This document shows positions 30,282-38,448 of a stretch of DNA of 64,000 bases, piece after piece. The position numbers were made by a program, and so were the translations under genes. The notes under the pieces are model-generated. The model saw only the letters and a program-made list of their open reading frames with translations, was not told the origin of the DNA and searched no databases. The DNA comes from Janibacter indicus (lineage in GTDB: Bacteria; Actinomycetota; Actinomycetes; Actinomycetales; Dermatophilaceae), in NCBI RefSeq assembly GCF_900176385.1, contig NZ_FWXN01000003.1:248001-312000 (forward strand). Reading direction: 5' to 3'. Each line of letters begins with the position of its first letter. The first letter of the stretch is position 1.

Positions 30282-31064
30282 GTGACTGATCAGGGGAAGC
30301 AGCCGGCGTCCGACCGCTGGTACCACAAGGGCCCGGTCCTCATGCGCGGCCGCCAGGTGCCCAAGTCCACGACCGACCAGCGACTGCTCGACGACCGCGG
30401 CCACGCCGACTGGCTGCACACCGACCCGTGGCGGGTGCTGCGCATCCAGGCCGAGTTCGTCGAGGGCTTCGGTGCGCTCGCCGAACTCGGGCCGGCCGTG
30501 AGCATCTTCGGCAGCGCCCGCACCCCCGTCGACTCGCCGCGCTACGCCCAGGGCATCGAGCTCGGCCGCCTCGTCGCCGAGGCCGGCTACGCCGTCATCA
30601 CCGGCGGCGGCCCGGGCGCCATGGAGGCGGCCAACCGCGGGGCCAGGGAGGCCGGGGGCACGAGCGTCGGTCTGGGGATCGAGCTGCCCTTCGAGGCGGG
30701 CCTGAACCCCTACTGCGACCTCGGCATCAACTTCCGCTACTTCTTCGCCCGCAAGACGATGTTCGTCAAGTACAGCGAGGGCTTCGTCGTCCTGCCCGGC
30801 GGCTTCGGCACGCTCGACGAGGTCTTCGAGGCGGTCACCCTCGCCCAGACGGGCAAGGTGACGAGCTTCCCGATCGTGCTCATCGGCACCGACTACTGGC
30901 AGGGCCTCATCGACTGGCTGCGTGACTCGGTGCTCGAGGGCGGCATGATCAGCCCCGACGACATCGACCGCCTCTACGTCACCGACGACCTCGTCGACGC
31001 CGTCGAGTACCTCAAGGCGGAGTCCGAGCGGGTGCGGCCCGAGACCGCCAAGCAGCCGGAGTAG
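30282..31064 (+). CDS. LOG-family (TIGR00730) nucleoside monophosphate phosphoribohydrolase
   Basis: 260 residues. The Rossmann-like core carries [29 protein letters not shown] and the diagnostic [12 protein letters not shown] enzymes hydrolyse cytokinin riboside 5'-monophosphates or AMP; the bacterial physiological substrate is usually unknown. GTG 30282 is used because of the preceding TAGGGT. The next gene begins 2 bp after the stop. Confidence 0.85.
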   Translation: MTDQGKQPASDRWYHKGPVLMRGRQVPKSTTDQRLLDDRGHADWLHTDPWRVLRIQAEFVEGFGALAELGPAVSIFGSARTPVDSPRYAQGIELGRLVAEAGYAVITGGGPGAMEAANRGAREAGGTSVGLGIELPFEAGLNPYCDLGINFRYFFARKTMFVKYSEGFVVLPGGFGTLDEVFEAVTLAQTGKVTSFPIVLIGTDYWQGLIDWLRDSVLEGGMISPDDIDRLYVTDDLVDAVEYLKAESERVRPETAKQPE

Positions 31065-31066
31065 CC

Positions 31067-31366
31067 GTGGTCTGGATCTTCTTCGTCCTCGTCGCACTGC
31101 TCGTCGTCGTCGCCATCGGCGCGGCGGTCACCGGGCGGATCACCCCGGACCCGATGGCCGAAGCGGTCTCGTCCGCGCCCGACCCGGGCCTGCCGTCGGG
31201 TGACTTCCGGGCCGAGGACGTCGACGCCGTCCGCTTCGACACCGCGCTGCGCGGCTACCGCATGGACCAGGTCGACGACGTCCTCGACCGGCTGCAGCAG
31301 CGCATCGCCGAGCTCGAGTCGGCGCGCGAGGCGGCCCGCACCGATGACGGCGCGCACCACGAGTGA
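31067..31366 (+). CDS. Small membrane-anchored DivIVA-domain protein
   Basis: 99 residues. An N-terminal membrane helix (about 2-23, WIFFVLVALLVVVAIGAAV) is followed by a linker and a DivIVA-type motif FDTALRGYRMDQVDDVLDRL near 58-78, then a short coiled coil (RIAELESAREAA). The motif suggests binding to polar or septal membranes or to DivIVA/Wag31. Found next to LOG and dapE genes, it may act in envelope growth; that is inference. Confidence 0.75.
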   Translation: MVWIFFVLVALLVVVAIGAAVTGRITPDPMAEAVSSAPDPGLPSGDFRAEDVDAVRFDTALRGYRMDQVDDVLDRLQQRIAELESAREAARTDDGAHHE

Positions 31367-32582
31367 GGCAGCGCTGGCCCACCCGGTCCGCTCGCTCCTG
31401 GCGATCTACGCACTCTCGCGTCTCATCGCCGTCCTGGGGCTGTGGGTCGCGGCCCGCTGGTACCAGACGCCGGCGGGGGTCGGGCACCTCGAGCCGGGGC
31501 TGGCCGACATGTTCCGCCTGTGGGACACGCAGTGGTACCACCGGATCGTCACCGAGGGCTACCCGATCCCGCTGCCCGCCGACCCCGAGACCGGCGAGAT
31601 CACCTACAGCGCCTGGGCCTTCTTCCCGCTCTTCCCGGCGCTCGTCCGGCTGGTCATGTACTCCGGCATCGGGTTCACCGCGTCGGCGGTGGCCCTCAAC
31701 CTCGTCCTCGGCGGCGCCGCGACCCTCCTCGTGTGGAAGGTCCTGAGCTTCCCCGGTCATGCCGACAGCCAGCCCGCCCGGGAGCGGCTCGCCTTCGTCG
31801 CCGCTGCCCTGTGGTGCTTCTACCCGGCGACCGGCGTCATGGTCCTGCCCTACACCGAGGCCCTGGCCGCCGTCCTCATCGCCGCAGCACTGCTCATGCT
31901 CATGCGCGGCCGCTACCTCGTGGTGGCCGGCATCGCGCTGCTCCTCGGCTTCACCCGCGGGGTCGCGGCACCGCTGGGCGTGGCCGTGCTCGCCCACCTG
32001 TGGCTGCGCTGGCGCGATGATCGCGAGGCGGGGGTCACCCCCTTCGGCCACGACCGGCTGCGGATCGCGACCATGCTCCTCGCCACCGGGCTGTCGGGCA
32101 CCGCCTGGCCGCTCACCGTCGGCTTGCTCTCCGGGCTGCCCGACGCCTTCTTCCGGGTGCAGGCGGCGTGGGGGCAGCGCCCCGACGAGGGGCCCTTCGT
32201 CCTGTGGTTCAGCTGGGCCTGGGAGCAGCGCGGCCTGCTCGCCGTCGTCGTCATGGTCTCGCTCGTCGGGACCTACATCGCGCTCGTCCTCGGCCGGCAC
32301 GGGCGCTGGATCCCGCTCGAGGTGCGCATGTGGGCGCTGGTCTACCCGCTGTACCTCTTCGCGGTGGTGCGGCCGATCACGAGCATGTGGCGCTTCCTCC
32401 TGCTCGACTTCCCGATCGCGGCCCTCCTCGCGTCGGTCGTCATGCGCACCTCGACCGGCGGTCGGGTCGTCCCGCACTGGCGCCGCCGCGCCGTCGTCGT
32501 GCTCGGCGTCCTCGTCATCGGGGTGCTCACGTGGTCGTGCGCGCTGCTGCCCTACGTGCCCTGGCACGTCACGCCGCCGTGA
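31344..32582 (+). CDS. PIG-V-like polytopic mannosyltransferase (GT-C fold)
   Basis: 412 residues and about ten membrane segments. The early luminal-type motif LWDTQWYHRIVTEGYP near residue 60 matches the PIG-V/GT-C signature with an acidic residue after tryptophan. Such enzymes use polyprenyl-phosphate-mannose for lipoglycan or protein mannosylation on the outer face. ATG 31344 overlaps the end of the DivIVA-domain gene by 23 bp. The acceptor is unknown. Confidence 0.75.
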   Translation: MTARTTSEAALAHPVRSLLAIYALSRLIAVLGLWVAARWYQTPAGVGHLEPGLADMFRLWDTQWYHRIVTEGYPIPLPADPETGEITYSAWAFFPLFPALVRLVMYSGIGFTASAVALNLVLGGAATLLVWKVLSFPGHADSQPARERLAFVAAALWCFYPATGVMVLPYTEALAAVLIAAALLMLMRGRYLVVAGIALLLGFTRGVAAPLGVAVLAHLWLRWRDDREAGVTPFGHDRLRIATMLLATGLSGTAWPLTVGLLSGLPDAFFRVQAAWGQRPDEGPFVLWFSWAWEQRGLLAVVVMVSLVGTYIALVLGRHGRWIPLEVRMWALVYPLYLFAVVRPITSMWRFLLLDFPIAALLASVVMRTSTGGRVVPHWRRRAVVVLGVLVIGVLTWSCALLPYVPWHVTPP

Positions 32583-32617
32583 CCCACGGCGATTAGGCCG
32601 AGCGCGCTCCACAGGTG

Positions 32618-32623
32618 GATAAT
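32618..32623 (+). promoter_or_regulatory. Putative -10 for the DUF3117 gene
   Basis: GATAAT lies about 75 nt before the start codon in an otherwise GC-rich gap. A -35 is not clear. The resulting leader would contain the 10-bp hairpin at 32653-32675. Confidence 0.4.
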
Positions 32624-32652
32624 GGGGGCCAGCGTCGGCGCGACTGCGCCGC

Positions 32653-32675
32653 CCGACCGGTGAGGCACCGGTCGG
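32653..32675 (+). promoter_or_regulatory. Perfect 10-bp hairpin in the 5' leader of the DUF3117 gene
   Basis: CCGACCGGTG (32653-32662) and CACCGGTCGG (32666-32675) pair around a 3-nt loop, ending about 8 nt before the ribosome site GAAGGG. It could protect the message or gate ribosome access. Confidence 0.5.
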
Positions 32676-32696
32676 TGTTGATCGAAGGGAACGCAC

Positions 32697-32873
32697 ATGG
32701 CGGCAATGAAGCCACGCACGGGGGATGGTCCTCTCGAGGTCGTCAAGGAGGGTCGCGGCATCGTCCTGCGCATGCCCCTGGAGGGCGGTGGGCGTCTCGT
32801 CGTCGAGATGAAGCCCGACGAGGTCCTCGCCCTGGGTGAGGCCATCGACAACTGCGAGGGTCTGCAGAAGTAA
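32697..32873 (+). CDS. DUF3117 small conserved actinobacterial protein
   Basis: 58 residues, beginning MAAMKPRTGDGPLEVVKEGR with a central glycine-rich turn and ending in NCEGLQK. The family is almost universal in actinobacteria and has no assigned biochemical role. GAAGGGAAC precedes the ATG at good spacing. It is flanked by a 5' leader hairpin and a 3' terminator hairpin, so it is an independent, probably well-expressed message. Confidence 0.85.
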   Translation: MAAMKPRTGDGPLEVVKEGRGIVLRMPLEGGGRLVVEMKPDEVLALGEAIDNCEGLQK

Positions 32874-32884
32874 CGCCGGTACGT

Positions 32885-32915
32885 GAGCCCTCGGACGCAC
32901 TGCGTCCGGGGGCTC
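32885..32915 (+). terminator. Terminator hairpin after the DUF3117 gene
   Basis: GAGCCCTCGGACGCA (32885-32899) pairs with TGCGTCCGGGGGCTC (32901-32915) with one G-U wobble and a single unpaired base, 12 bp after the stop. Confidence 0.7.
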
Positions 32916-33024
32916 CGTCGTGCGTGGACGCCCGGATGATGACACGCACCTGTCGGCCGCCGGACTCACTGGCTACGGTGCCCGGACCATGTCGACTTGG
33001 CTCCGAGCCCACGAGGGGACCGAA

Positions 33025-33381
33025 ATGAACGCCGGATACGGACTCGCCGTCCGCTGGTCGCTGACCGATGCGCCGGGTGACGTCGCCGAGCAGCTGAGGG
33101 AGTACGTCGTCGGCACCTCGATGGCCAACTTCATGTTCCTCGACGGGCTGGCCTTCAAGACGTGGCGGATGCGCGAGGGCGAGTGGTTCGAGGGCACCTA
33201 TGTCTTCGACGCCGCCAAGGACCGGGACGACTTCTGCGAGGAGTTCACCTCGAGTGCGACCGAGTCGGCCGGCTCGCGGATCATCGGCTCGGCGCCGATC
33301 GAGATCACGCCCTTCGAGGTCGTCGCCATCGCCGAGGGGCCGGCGCAGTTCCGCCGCGGCCCCGGGCCCGGCAGCCTCTGA
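33025..33381 (+). CDS. YdhR-like alpha/beta-barrel protein
   Basis: 118 residues from ATG 33025, which has GAGGGG seven bases upstream; ATG 32989 in frame would add 12 residues. The pattern GLAFKTWRMREGEWFEGTYV followed by FDAAKDRDDFCEEF resembles YdhR putative monooxygenases, small ferredoxin-like dimers without cofactor. Function unknown. It converges with the O-methyltransferase gene 21 bp away. Confidence 0.6.
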   Translation: MNAGYGLAVRWSLTDAPGDVAEQLREYVVGTSMANFMFLDGLAFKTWRMREGEWFEGTYVFDAAKDRDDFCEEFTSSATESAGSRIIGSAPIEITPFEVVAIAEGPAQFRRGPGPGSL

Positions 33382-33402
33382 CGCGCCCGGCCCCCGGTCG
33401 GA

Positions 33403-34035
33403 TCAGCGCTTGACGGCGGCGAACATGCCGTCGCCCACCGGCAGCAGGCTCGGGACGAGCCGCTCGTCGTCGCGCAGCTGTTTGCCCAGGTTGCGCAGCA
33501 GCACGGTCGTCGCATCCCGCGCAGCGGGGTCGGCGACCTTGTCGTGCCAGAGCATGTTGTCCATCGCGAGGACACCGCCGGGGCGCAGCAGCCGGATCGC
33601 GTGCTCGACATAGGTCGGGTAGCCCTCCTTGTCGGCGTCGATGTGGACCAGGTCGTAGGACGCGTCGTTCATCCGCGGCAGCACGTCGACGGCGCGACCG
33701 GTGATGACCCGGGTGCGCTGGGGTGCGATGCCGGCGGCGGCGAAGGAGCGCTTGGCCCGCAGCGCGTGCTCCGGCTCGATCTCGATCGAGGTGAGCACCC
33801 CGTCGGCGGGCATCCCGGCGAGCAGCCACAGGCCGGAGGTGCCGGCGCCGGTGCCCACCTCGACGACGTGCCGGGCCCCGCTGGCCGCGGCGAGCAGGCG
33901 AAGGGCGGCGCCTCCGCCCGTACCGATCGGCACCGCCCCGAGCTCGGTCCCGGTGCGACGTGCGGCCTCGAAGCTCTCGTCCTCGGGGACGAACTGCTCG
34001 GCGTAGGCATGGCTGTTGAGCTGGGCGGCGGTCAT
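33403..34035 (-). CDS. SAM-dependent O-methyltransferase (family 3, MdmC/COMT-like)
   Basis: 210 residues. SAM motif I is [14 protein letters not shown] near 56-70, the acidic loop is SIEIEPEH and the metal-binding region is [13 protein letters not shown] near 130, as in catechol/caffeoyl-CoA O-methyltransferases. ATG 34035 is 8 nt after minus-strand TAGGGT, so probably leaderless. The gene is divergent from sigE, an arrangement also seen near sigE in mycobacteria. Substrate unknown. Confidence 0.85.
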   Translation of the reverse strand: MTAAQLNSHAYAEQFVPEDESFEAARRTGTELGAVPIGTGGGAALRLLAAASGARHVVEVGTGAGTSGLWLLAGMPADGVLTSIEIEPEHALRAKRSFAAAGIAPQRTRVITGRAVDVLPRMNDASYDLVHIDADKEGYPTYVEHAIRLLRPGGVLAMDNMLWHDKVADPAARDATTVLLRNLGKQLRDDERLVPSLLPVGDGMFAAVKR

Positions 34036-34043
34036 GGGAGTCC

Positions 34044-34049
34044 ACCCTA
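34044..34049 (-). promoter_or_regulatory. -10 box of the leaderless O-methyltransferase gene
   Basis: TAGGGT on the minus strand ends 8 nt before the start codon. No ribosome site intervenes. Confidence 0.5.
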
Positions 34050-34103
34050 GTCGGCAGTGGGCCGTCACAGACTTCCTTCAGGTTGGGGGGTGAGCATGGT
34101 CGG

Positions 34104-34730
34104 GTGACCAGCAGCACCGACGCCCGAGACCTTCCGGAGCAGGAGTGGGCACCGCCCACCTGGGCCGAGATCGTCGAGGAGCACAGTGCCCGCGTCTACC
34201 GGCTGGCCTACCGTCTCACCGGCAACGTGCACGACGCCGAGGACCTGACCCACGACGTCTTCGTGCGCGTCTTCCGCTCGCTCGACGGCTACACCCCCGG
34301 CACCTTCGAGGGGTGGCTGCACCGCATCACGACCAACCTCTTCCTCGACAGGGCCCGACGCAGGCAGCGCATCCGCTTCGACGCGCTGACCGACGAGTTC
34401 GCGGCGCTGCTGCACAGCGGCACCGCCACGCCCGAGCAGGTCGTCCTCGAGCACCACCTCGACGCCGACATCCAACGCGCCCTCGACGCCCTGCCCCCGC
34501 AGTTCCGCGCGGCGGTCGTCCTGTGCGACATCGAGGGGCTGACCTACGAGGAGGTGGCGGACGCCCTCGGCATCAAGCTCGGCACCGTCCGCTCGCGGAT
34601 CCACCGCGGGCGATCGCTGCTGCGCGAGAGCCTGAGCCACCGAGCCCCGTCCCCGTCGACCCGCACCGAGAGCCGCCGGCGGGGCGGTTCCGGCTTCCCG
34701 CTCGCCCGTCCGGTGACCGGCACCCTGTGA
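34104..34730 (+). CDS. sigE: ECF sigma factor SigE
   Basis: 208 residues. Region 2 includes [21 protein letters not shown] near 50-70 (core binding and -10 recognition), region 4 is [21 protein letters not shown] near 150-170. It is followed by htrA, tatB and convergent mrp, the order known for mycobacterial sigE, where it answers envelope stress. GTG 34104 is used; no good ribosome site is visible. No zinc-finger anti-sigma gene (rseA) lies between it and htrA, where one is normally found. Confidence 0.85.
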   Translation: MTSSTDARDLPEQEWAPPTWAEIVEEHSARVYRLAYRLTGNVHDAEDLTHDVFVRVFRSLDGYTPGTFEGWLHRITTNLFLDRARRRQRIRFDALTDEFAALLHSGTATPEQVVLEHHLDADIQRALDALPPQFRAAVVLCDIEGLTYEEVADALGIKLGTVRSRIHRGRSLLRESLSHRAPSPSTRTESRRRGGSGFPLARPVTGTL

Positions 34731-34766
34731 GTCGGCAGCCCCGGCGACAAGGCATGATCTACAGAC

Positions 34767-36131
34767 ATGAGCTCTCCGCACCACGGTGAGGGGCCGCGTC
34801 CGCAGGACGCACCCACCGAGCCGACTCAGCCGGTGCCCGCCGCCCCCGAGCCGCGGGCGGCGGCGAGCGCCGACGAGCAGCCCGGCGCATCGCACACGCA
34901 GCCGATGCCGCGGAGCCCCTACCTCCCCTTCGACAGCCTGGGTGGTGACCAGCCGCAGGCCCCGAGCCCGCAGCCTCACCCGGCCCACCCGGTGGCCCAG
35001 CAGCAGGCCGGGCAGCACCTGACCCCGCCGCAGCCCCAGCGTCCCCGACGCGGTCCCGGCTGGGGCGGCGCGCTGGCGCTGGCCCTCGTCGCCGCGCTCG
35101 TCGCCGGCGGGGTCGGCGGACTCGTCGGCGGCCTGGCGGACGACGACGGGGGCGGCCCGACGATCGTCCAGCGCGACGGTGGCAGCGCCGAGCGGCCCGA
35201 CGGGTCGGTCGCCGCGATCGCCGCCGACGCGGTGCCCAGCGTGGTCACCGTCCGGGTGAGTGGTGGCGGTGGCTCCGGCACCGGCTCGGGCTGGGTCTAC
35301 GACGACCGCGGGCACATCGTCACCAACCACCACGTCGTCGACGCCGCCGGCGACGACGGTCGCGTGAGCATCGAGCTCACCGACGGCAGCCGCCGCGACG
35401 CCACGGTCGTCGGCAAGGACTCCTCCTACGACCTGGCCGTGCTCAAGGTCGACCCGACCGACCTGGACCCGCTCGACATCGGCCGCTCCGGTGACGTCGC
35501 CGTCGGCGACGAGGTCGTGGCCGTCGGCTCCCCGCTCGGGCTCGGTTCGACGGTCACCGCCGGCATCGTCTCGGCGCTCGAGCGGCCGGTGACGGCCGGC
35601 GAGGCGGGCGACGAGTCCTTCATCTCCGCGGTCCAGACCGACGCGGCGATCAACCCCGGCAACTCCGGCGGCCCCCTGCTCAACGGCGACGGCGACGTCA
35701 TCGGCGTCAACACCGCGATCGCGCAGGTGCCCGGTCAGCAGCAGGCGAGCGGCTCGATCGGGGTGGGCTTCGCGATCCCGTCGGACGTCGTCGTGCGCAC
35801 CGTCGACCAGCTCATCGCGACCGGCCGCGCGCAGCACCCGATCATCGGCGTGAGCCTCGACCGGCGCTGGGACGGCGAGGGGGCCAAGGTCCTCGAGGAC
35901 GACGCCGCGCAGGGCGGCCGCGCGGTGGTCCCCGACGGCCCGGCCGACAAGGCCGGCATCGAGGCCGGCGACGTCATCACCGAGCTCGACGGACGCCGCA
36001 TCACCGACCTCGACCAGCTGATCACCCGCATCCGGGCCAAGGCGGTGGGGGATAAGGTCACCCTGACGATCCGGCGCGACGGCAAGGAGCAGGAGCTGAC
36101 CATGACGCTCGAAGCGGCCGAGGAGAGCTGA
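34767..36131 (+). CDS. htrA: HtrA/DegP-like membrane-anchored serine protease
   Basis: 454 residues. A ~105-residue proline/glutamine-rich cytoplasmic N-terminus precedes one membrane helix (about 108-128). The S1C protease domain shows the catalytic triad: His in TNHHVV near 189, Asp in SYDLAVLK near 220 and Ser in NPGNSGGPLL near 298. A C-terminal PDZ domain (about 350-440) contains AGDVITELDGRRI. It degrades or refolds damaged envelope proteins. The stop lies 2 bp before tatB. Confidence 0.92.
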   Translation: MSSPHHGEGPRPQDAPTEPTQPVPAAPEPRAAASADEQPGASHTQPMPRSPYLPFDSLGGDQPQAPSPQPHPAHPVAQQQAGQHLTPPQPQRPRRGPGWGGALALALVAALVAGGVGGLVGGLADDDGGGPTIVQRDGGSAERPDGSVAAIAADAVPSVVTVRVSGGGGSGTGSGWVYDDRGHIVTNHHVVDAAGDDGRVSIELTDGSRRDATVVGKDSSYDLAVLKVDPTDLDPLDIGRSGDVAVGDEVVAVGSPLGLGSTVTAGIVSALERPVTAGEAGDESFISAVQTDAAINPGNSGGPLLNGDGDVIGVNTAIAQVPGQQQASGSIGVGFAIPSDVVVRTVDQLIATGRAQHPIIGVSLDRRWDGEGAKVLEDDAAQGGRAVVPDGPADKAGIEAGDVITELDGRRITDLDQLITRIRAKAVGDKVTLTIRRDGKEQELTMTLEAAEES

Positions 36132-36133
36132 CG

Positions 36134-36517
36134 ATGCCCGTCCACGGGACCGAGTTCCTCGTCCTCATCGTCCTCGCCTTCATCATCCTGGGTCCCAAGC
36201 AGCTGCCCGAGTACGCCGCCAAGCTGGCGCGCTTCGTCGTCAGGGCGCGGCGGATGGCCAACGACGCCAAGGTCCAGCTCAAGGAGCAGATGGGGCCGGA
36301 GTACGACGACCTCGACTGGCGTCAGTACGACCCCCGGCAGTACGACCCGCGGCGGATCGTCAAGCAGGCGCTGCTCGAGCCGCTCGACGACGCCTTCAGC
36401 ATCGACGACAAGCCGGCGGGCAGCGCGGCGTCGCGAGCGAGCACCGCTGCGGCCGAGCCCGAGTCCTCCGTGTCGGCTGTGCCCGCCGGGACCCCCTGGG
36501 ACCGCGAGGCCACCTGA
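36134..36517 (+). CDS. tatB: Twin-arginine translocase subunit TatB
   Basis: 127 residues. A short N-terminal membrane helix with the TatB pattern (VLIVLAFIILGPKQLPEYAAKL) is followed by an amphipathic helix and an acidic, alanine/serine-rich tail. TatB recruits twin-arginine precursors with TatC. The ribosome site GGAG lies inside the end of htrA and the gap is 2 bp, so the two are coupled. The Tat-dependent L,D-transpeptidase at 42.5 kb is a likely client. Confidence 0.9.
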   Translation: MPVHGTEFLVLIVLAFIILGPKQLPEYAAKLARFVVRARRMANDAKVQLKEQMGPEYDDLDWRQYDPRQYDPRRIVKQALLEPLDDAFSIDDKPAGSAASRASTAAAEPESSVSAVPAGTPWDREAT

Positions 36518-36528
36518 GCCCTGACCAT

Positions 36529-36572
36529 GACGAAGGGGGGCGAGGAGAGTGATCTCCTCGCCCCCCTTCGTC
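36529..36572. terminator. Perfect 20-bp bidirectional terminator tatB / mrp
   Basis: Arms 36529-36548 and 36553-36572 are exact reverse complements with a GTGA loop. The outer stem is GACGAAGGGGG / CCCCCTTCGTC, two facing copies of the window-wide word. It lies between convergent tatB and mrp. Confidence 0.85.
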
Positions 36573-36631
36573 GTGGTGCGGGTGGGAGGTACCCGTGACC
36601 GCCTCTCCGGTCGGTGCCACCTCAACCCCTG

Positions 36632-37777
36632 TCAGCGACCAGTGGGCGTGAGGCCGAGGCTGCGGCCGGCCAGGCCACGCGAGCGGGTCGCCAGGCCGCG
36701 GGCGATGCCGCGCAGGGCGACGGCGGCGGGGCCGTCGGGGTTGGAGATGACGGCCGGGTCCCCGTGGTCGGAGCCCTCGCGCAGCGAGACGTCGAGCGGG
36801 ATCTGCCCGAGCAGCGGGACGTCGGCGCCGACGGTGCGGCTCAGCGAGTCGGCGACGGTCTGACCGCCACCGGAGCCGAAGAGCTCCTGGCGCGAGCCGT
36901 CGGGCAGCTCGAGCCAGGACATGTTCTCGATGACGCCGACGAGCCGCTGGTGGGTCTGCATGGCGATCGACCCGGCCCGCTCGGCGACCTCGGCCGCGGC
37001 CTGCTGCGGGGTGGTCACGACGAGGATCTCGCTGTTGGGGATCAGCTGGGCGATGGAGATCGCGATGTCACCGGTGCCCGGGGGCAGGTCGAGGAGCAGC
37101 ACGTCGAGGTCGCCCCAGAAGACGTCGCCGAGGAACTGCTGGAGCGCGCGGTGGAGCATCGGCCCGCGCCAGACGACCGGCTGGTTGCCGGGGACGAACA
37201 TGCCGATCGAGATGACCTTCACGTCCGAGGCGATCGGCGGCAGGATCATGTCGTCGACCTGGGTCGGCGGGTGCGTCACACCGAGCATGCGCGGGATGGA
37301 GAAACCGTAGATGTCGGCGTCGACGACACCGACCTTGAGGCCCTCGGCGGCCAGGGCCGCGGCGAGGTTGGCGGTGATCGACGACTTGCCGACGCCGCCC
37401 TTGCCCGAGGCGATGGCGTAGACGCGGGTGAGCGAGCCGGGCTTGGCGAAGGGGATCTCCTTCTCCGCCTGGCCACCACGCAGGTGCGTCTTGAGCTCGG
37501 CGCGCTGCTCGTCCGTCATCACGCCGAGGGTCACCTTGACGTCGGTGACACCCTCGATCGCCGCCAGCGCCTTGGTCGTGTCGGTCGTCAGCGTGTCCTT
37601 CATCGGGCACCCGGAGACGGTGAGCAGGATGGTCGCCGTGGCGAGGCCGTCGGCGTCGACCGCGGCGGTCTCGACCATGCCGAGCTCGGTGATCGGACGA
37701 CGGATCTCGGGGTCGATGACCGTGCTCAGCGCCTCGCGCAGCTGCTCATCGGTGATCGTGGGGTGCGAAGAAGCCAT
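36632..37777 (-). CDS. mrp: Mrp/ApbC/Nbp35-type iron-sulfur carrier ATPase
   Basis: 381 residues. An N-terminal DUF59/MIP18 domain (about 8-80, VIDPEIRRPITELGMV) is fused to a deviant Walker ATPase with SGKGGVGKSS near 118 and LLLDLPPGTGD near 205. Mrp proteins insert or carry Fe-S clusters. The CxxC found in many Mrp/ApbC proteins after ENMS is missing; the sequence there is ENMSWLELPDGSRQ, which from memory is usual in actinobacteria. ATG 37777 lies 6 nt after a minus-strand TACGAT, so it is probably leaderless. Confidence 0.9.
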   Translation of the reverse strand: MASSHPTITDEQLREALSTVIDPEIRRPITELGMVETAAVDADGLATATILLTVSGCPMKDTLTTDTTKALAAIEGVTDVKVTLGVMTDEQRAELKTHLRGGQAEKEIPFAKPGSLTRVYAIASGKGGVGKSSITANLAAALAAEGLKVGVVDADIYGFSIPRMLGVTHPPTQVDDMILPPIASDVKVISIGMFVPGNQPVVWRGPMLHRALQQFLGDVFWGDLDVLLLDLPPGTGDIAISIAQLIPNSEILVVTTPQQAAAEVAERAGSIAMQTHQRLVGVIENMSWLELPDGSRQELFGSGGGQTVADSLSRTVGADVPLLGQIPLDVSLREGSDHGDPAVISNPDGPAAVALRGIARGLATRSRGLAGRSLGLTPTGR

Positions 37778-37783
37778 TGCCCC

Positions 37784-37789
37784 ATCGTA
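37784..37789 (-). promoter_or_regulatory. -10 box of leaderless mrp
   Basis: TACGAT on the minus strand ends 6 nt before the mrp ATG, without a ribosome site. Confidence 0.55.
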
Positions 37790-37887
37790 GATCGCCCGGG
37801 AGTGTGGCCCGCGCCGCACCCGGCCAAGGAGGAGCGGGCGGCGAAGGGAGCGGAGCCGGGAGGCGGGGCGGGGTCTCCGGGAGCGGG

Positions 37888-38448
37888 TCAGGGAGAGAGC
37901 GGCTTGGGCTCGGCGACGTCGTCGCCGGACTCCTCGCGCTGGCGCACCTCGAGCCCCTTGGTCTCCAGCTCCTCGAGCAGGTCACGCAGCTCGCTGCGGA
38001 TGAAGTCACGGGTCGCGGCGTCGCGCAGGGCGATGCGCAGCGCGGCGACCTCGCGGGTGAGGTACTCGGTGTCGGCGAGGGCCCGCTCGGCCTGCACGCG
38101 GTCCTGCTCCAGGGCCACGCGGTCACGGTCGTCCTGCCGGTTCTGCGCGAGGAGGATCAGCGGGGCGGCGTAGGAGGCCTGCAGCGAGAGGATGAGCGTG
38201 AGCAGGGTGTAGTTGAGCGCCCGCGGGTCGAACTGCGCCGCCTCGGGGGCGAAGGTGTTCCACGCCAGCCAGATGACCACGAAGAGCGACATCCAGATGA
38301 GGAACCGCGGAGTGCCCATGAAGCGGGCGAACTTCTCGGAGATGACCCCGAAGGTCTCCGTCGAGAAGCTGGAGGGCTTGCGGATCAGCTGACGCCGCAC
38401 CTCCTGCGGGGTGTCCACGCGGGTCGTGGTCGTGCGGCGCTCACTCAT
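37888..38448 (-). CDS. DUF1003 membrane protein
   Basis: 186 residues. Two membrane helices (FLIWMSLFVVIWLAWNTF near 49-66 and LNYTLLTLILSLQASYAAPL near 78-97) carry the DUF1003 signature (AAPLILLAQNRQDDRDR), followed by a long coiled coil and acidic tail. Function unknown. The start overlaps the preceding CBS-protein stop by 8 bp. The pairing with an MgtE-domain protein recurs in actinobacteria and hints at magnesium homeostasis. Confidence 0.85.
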   Translation of the reverse strand: MSERRTTTTRVDTPQEVRRQLIRKPSSFSTETFGVISEKFARFMGTPRFLIWMSLFVVIWLAWNTFAPEAAQFDPRALNYTLLTLILSLQASYAAPLILLAQNRQDDRDRVALEQDRVQAERALADTEYLTREVAALRIALRDAATRDFIRSELRDLLEELETKGLEVRQREESGDDVAEPKPLSP

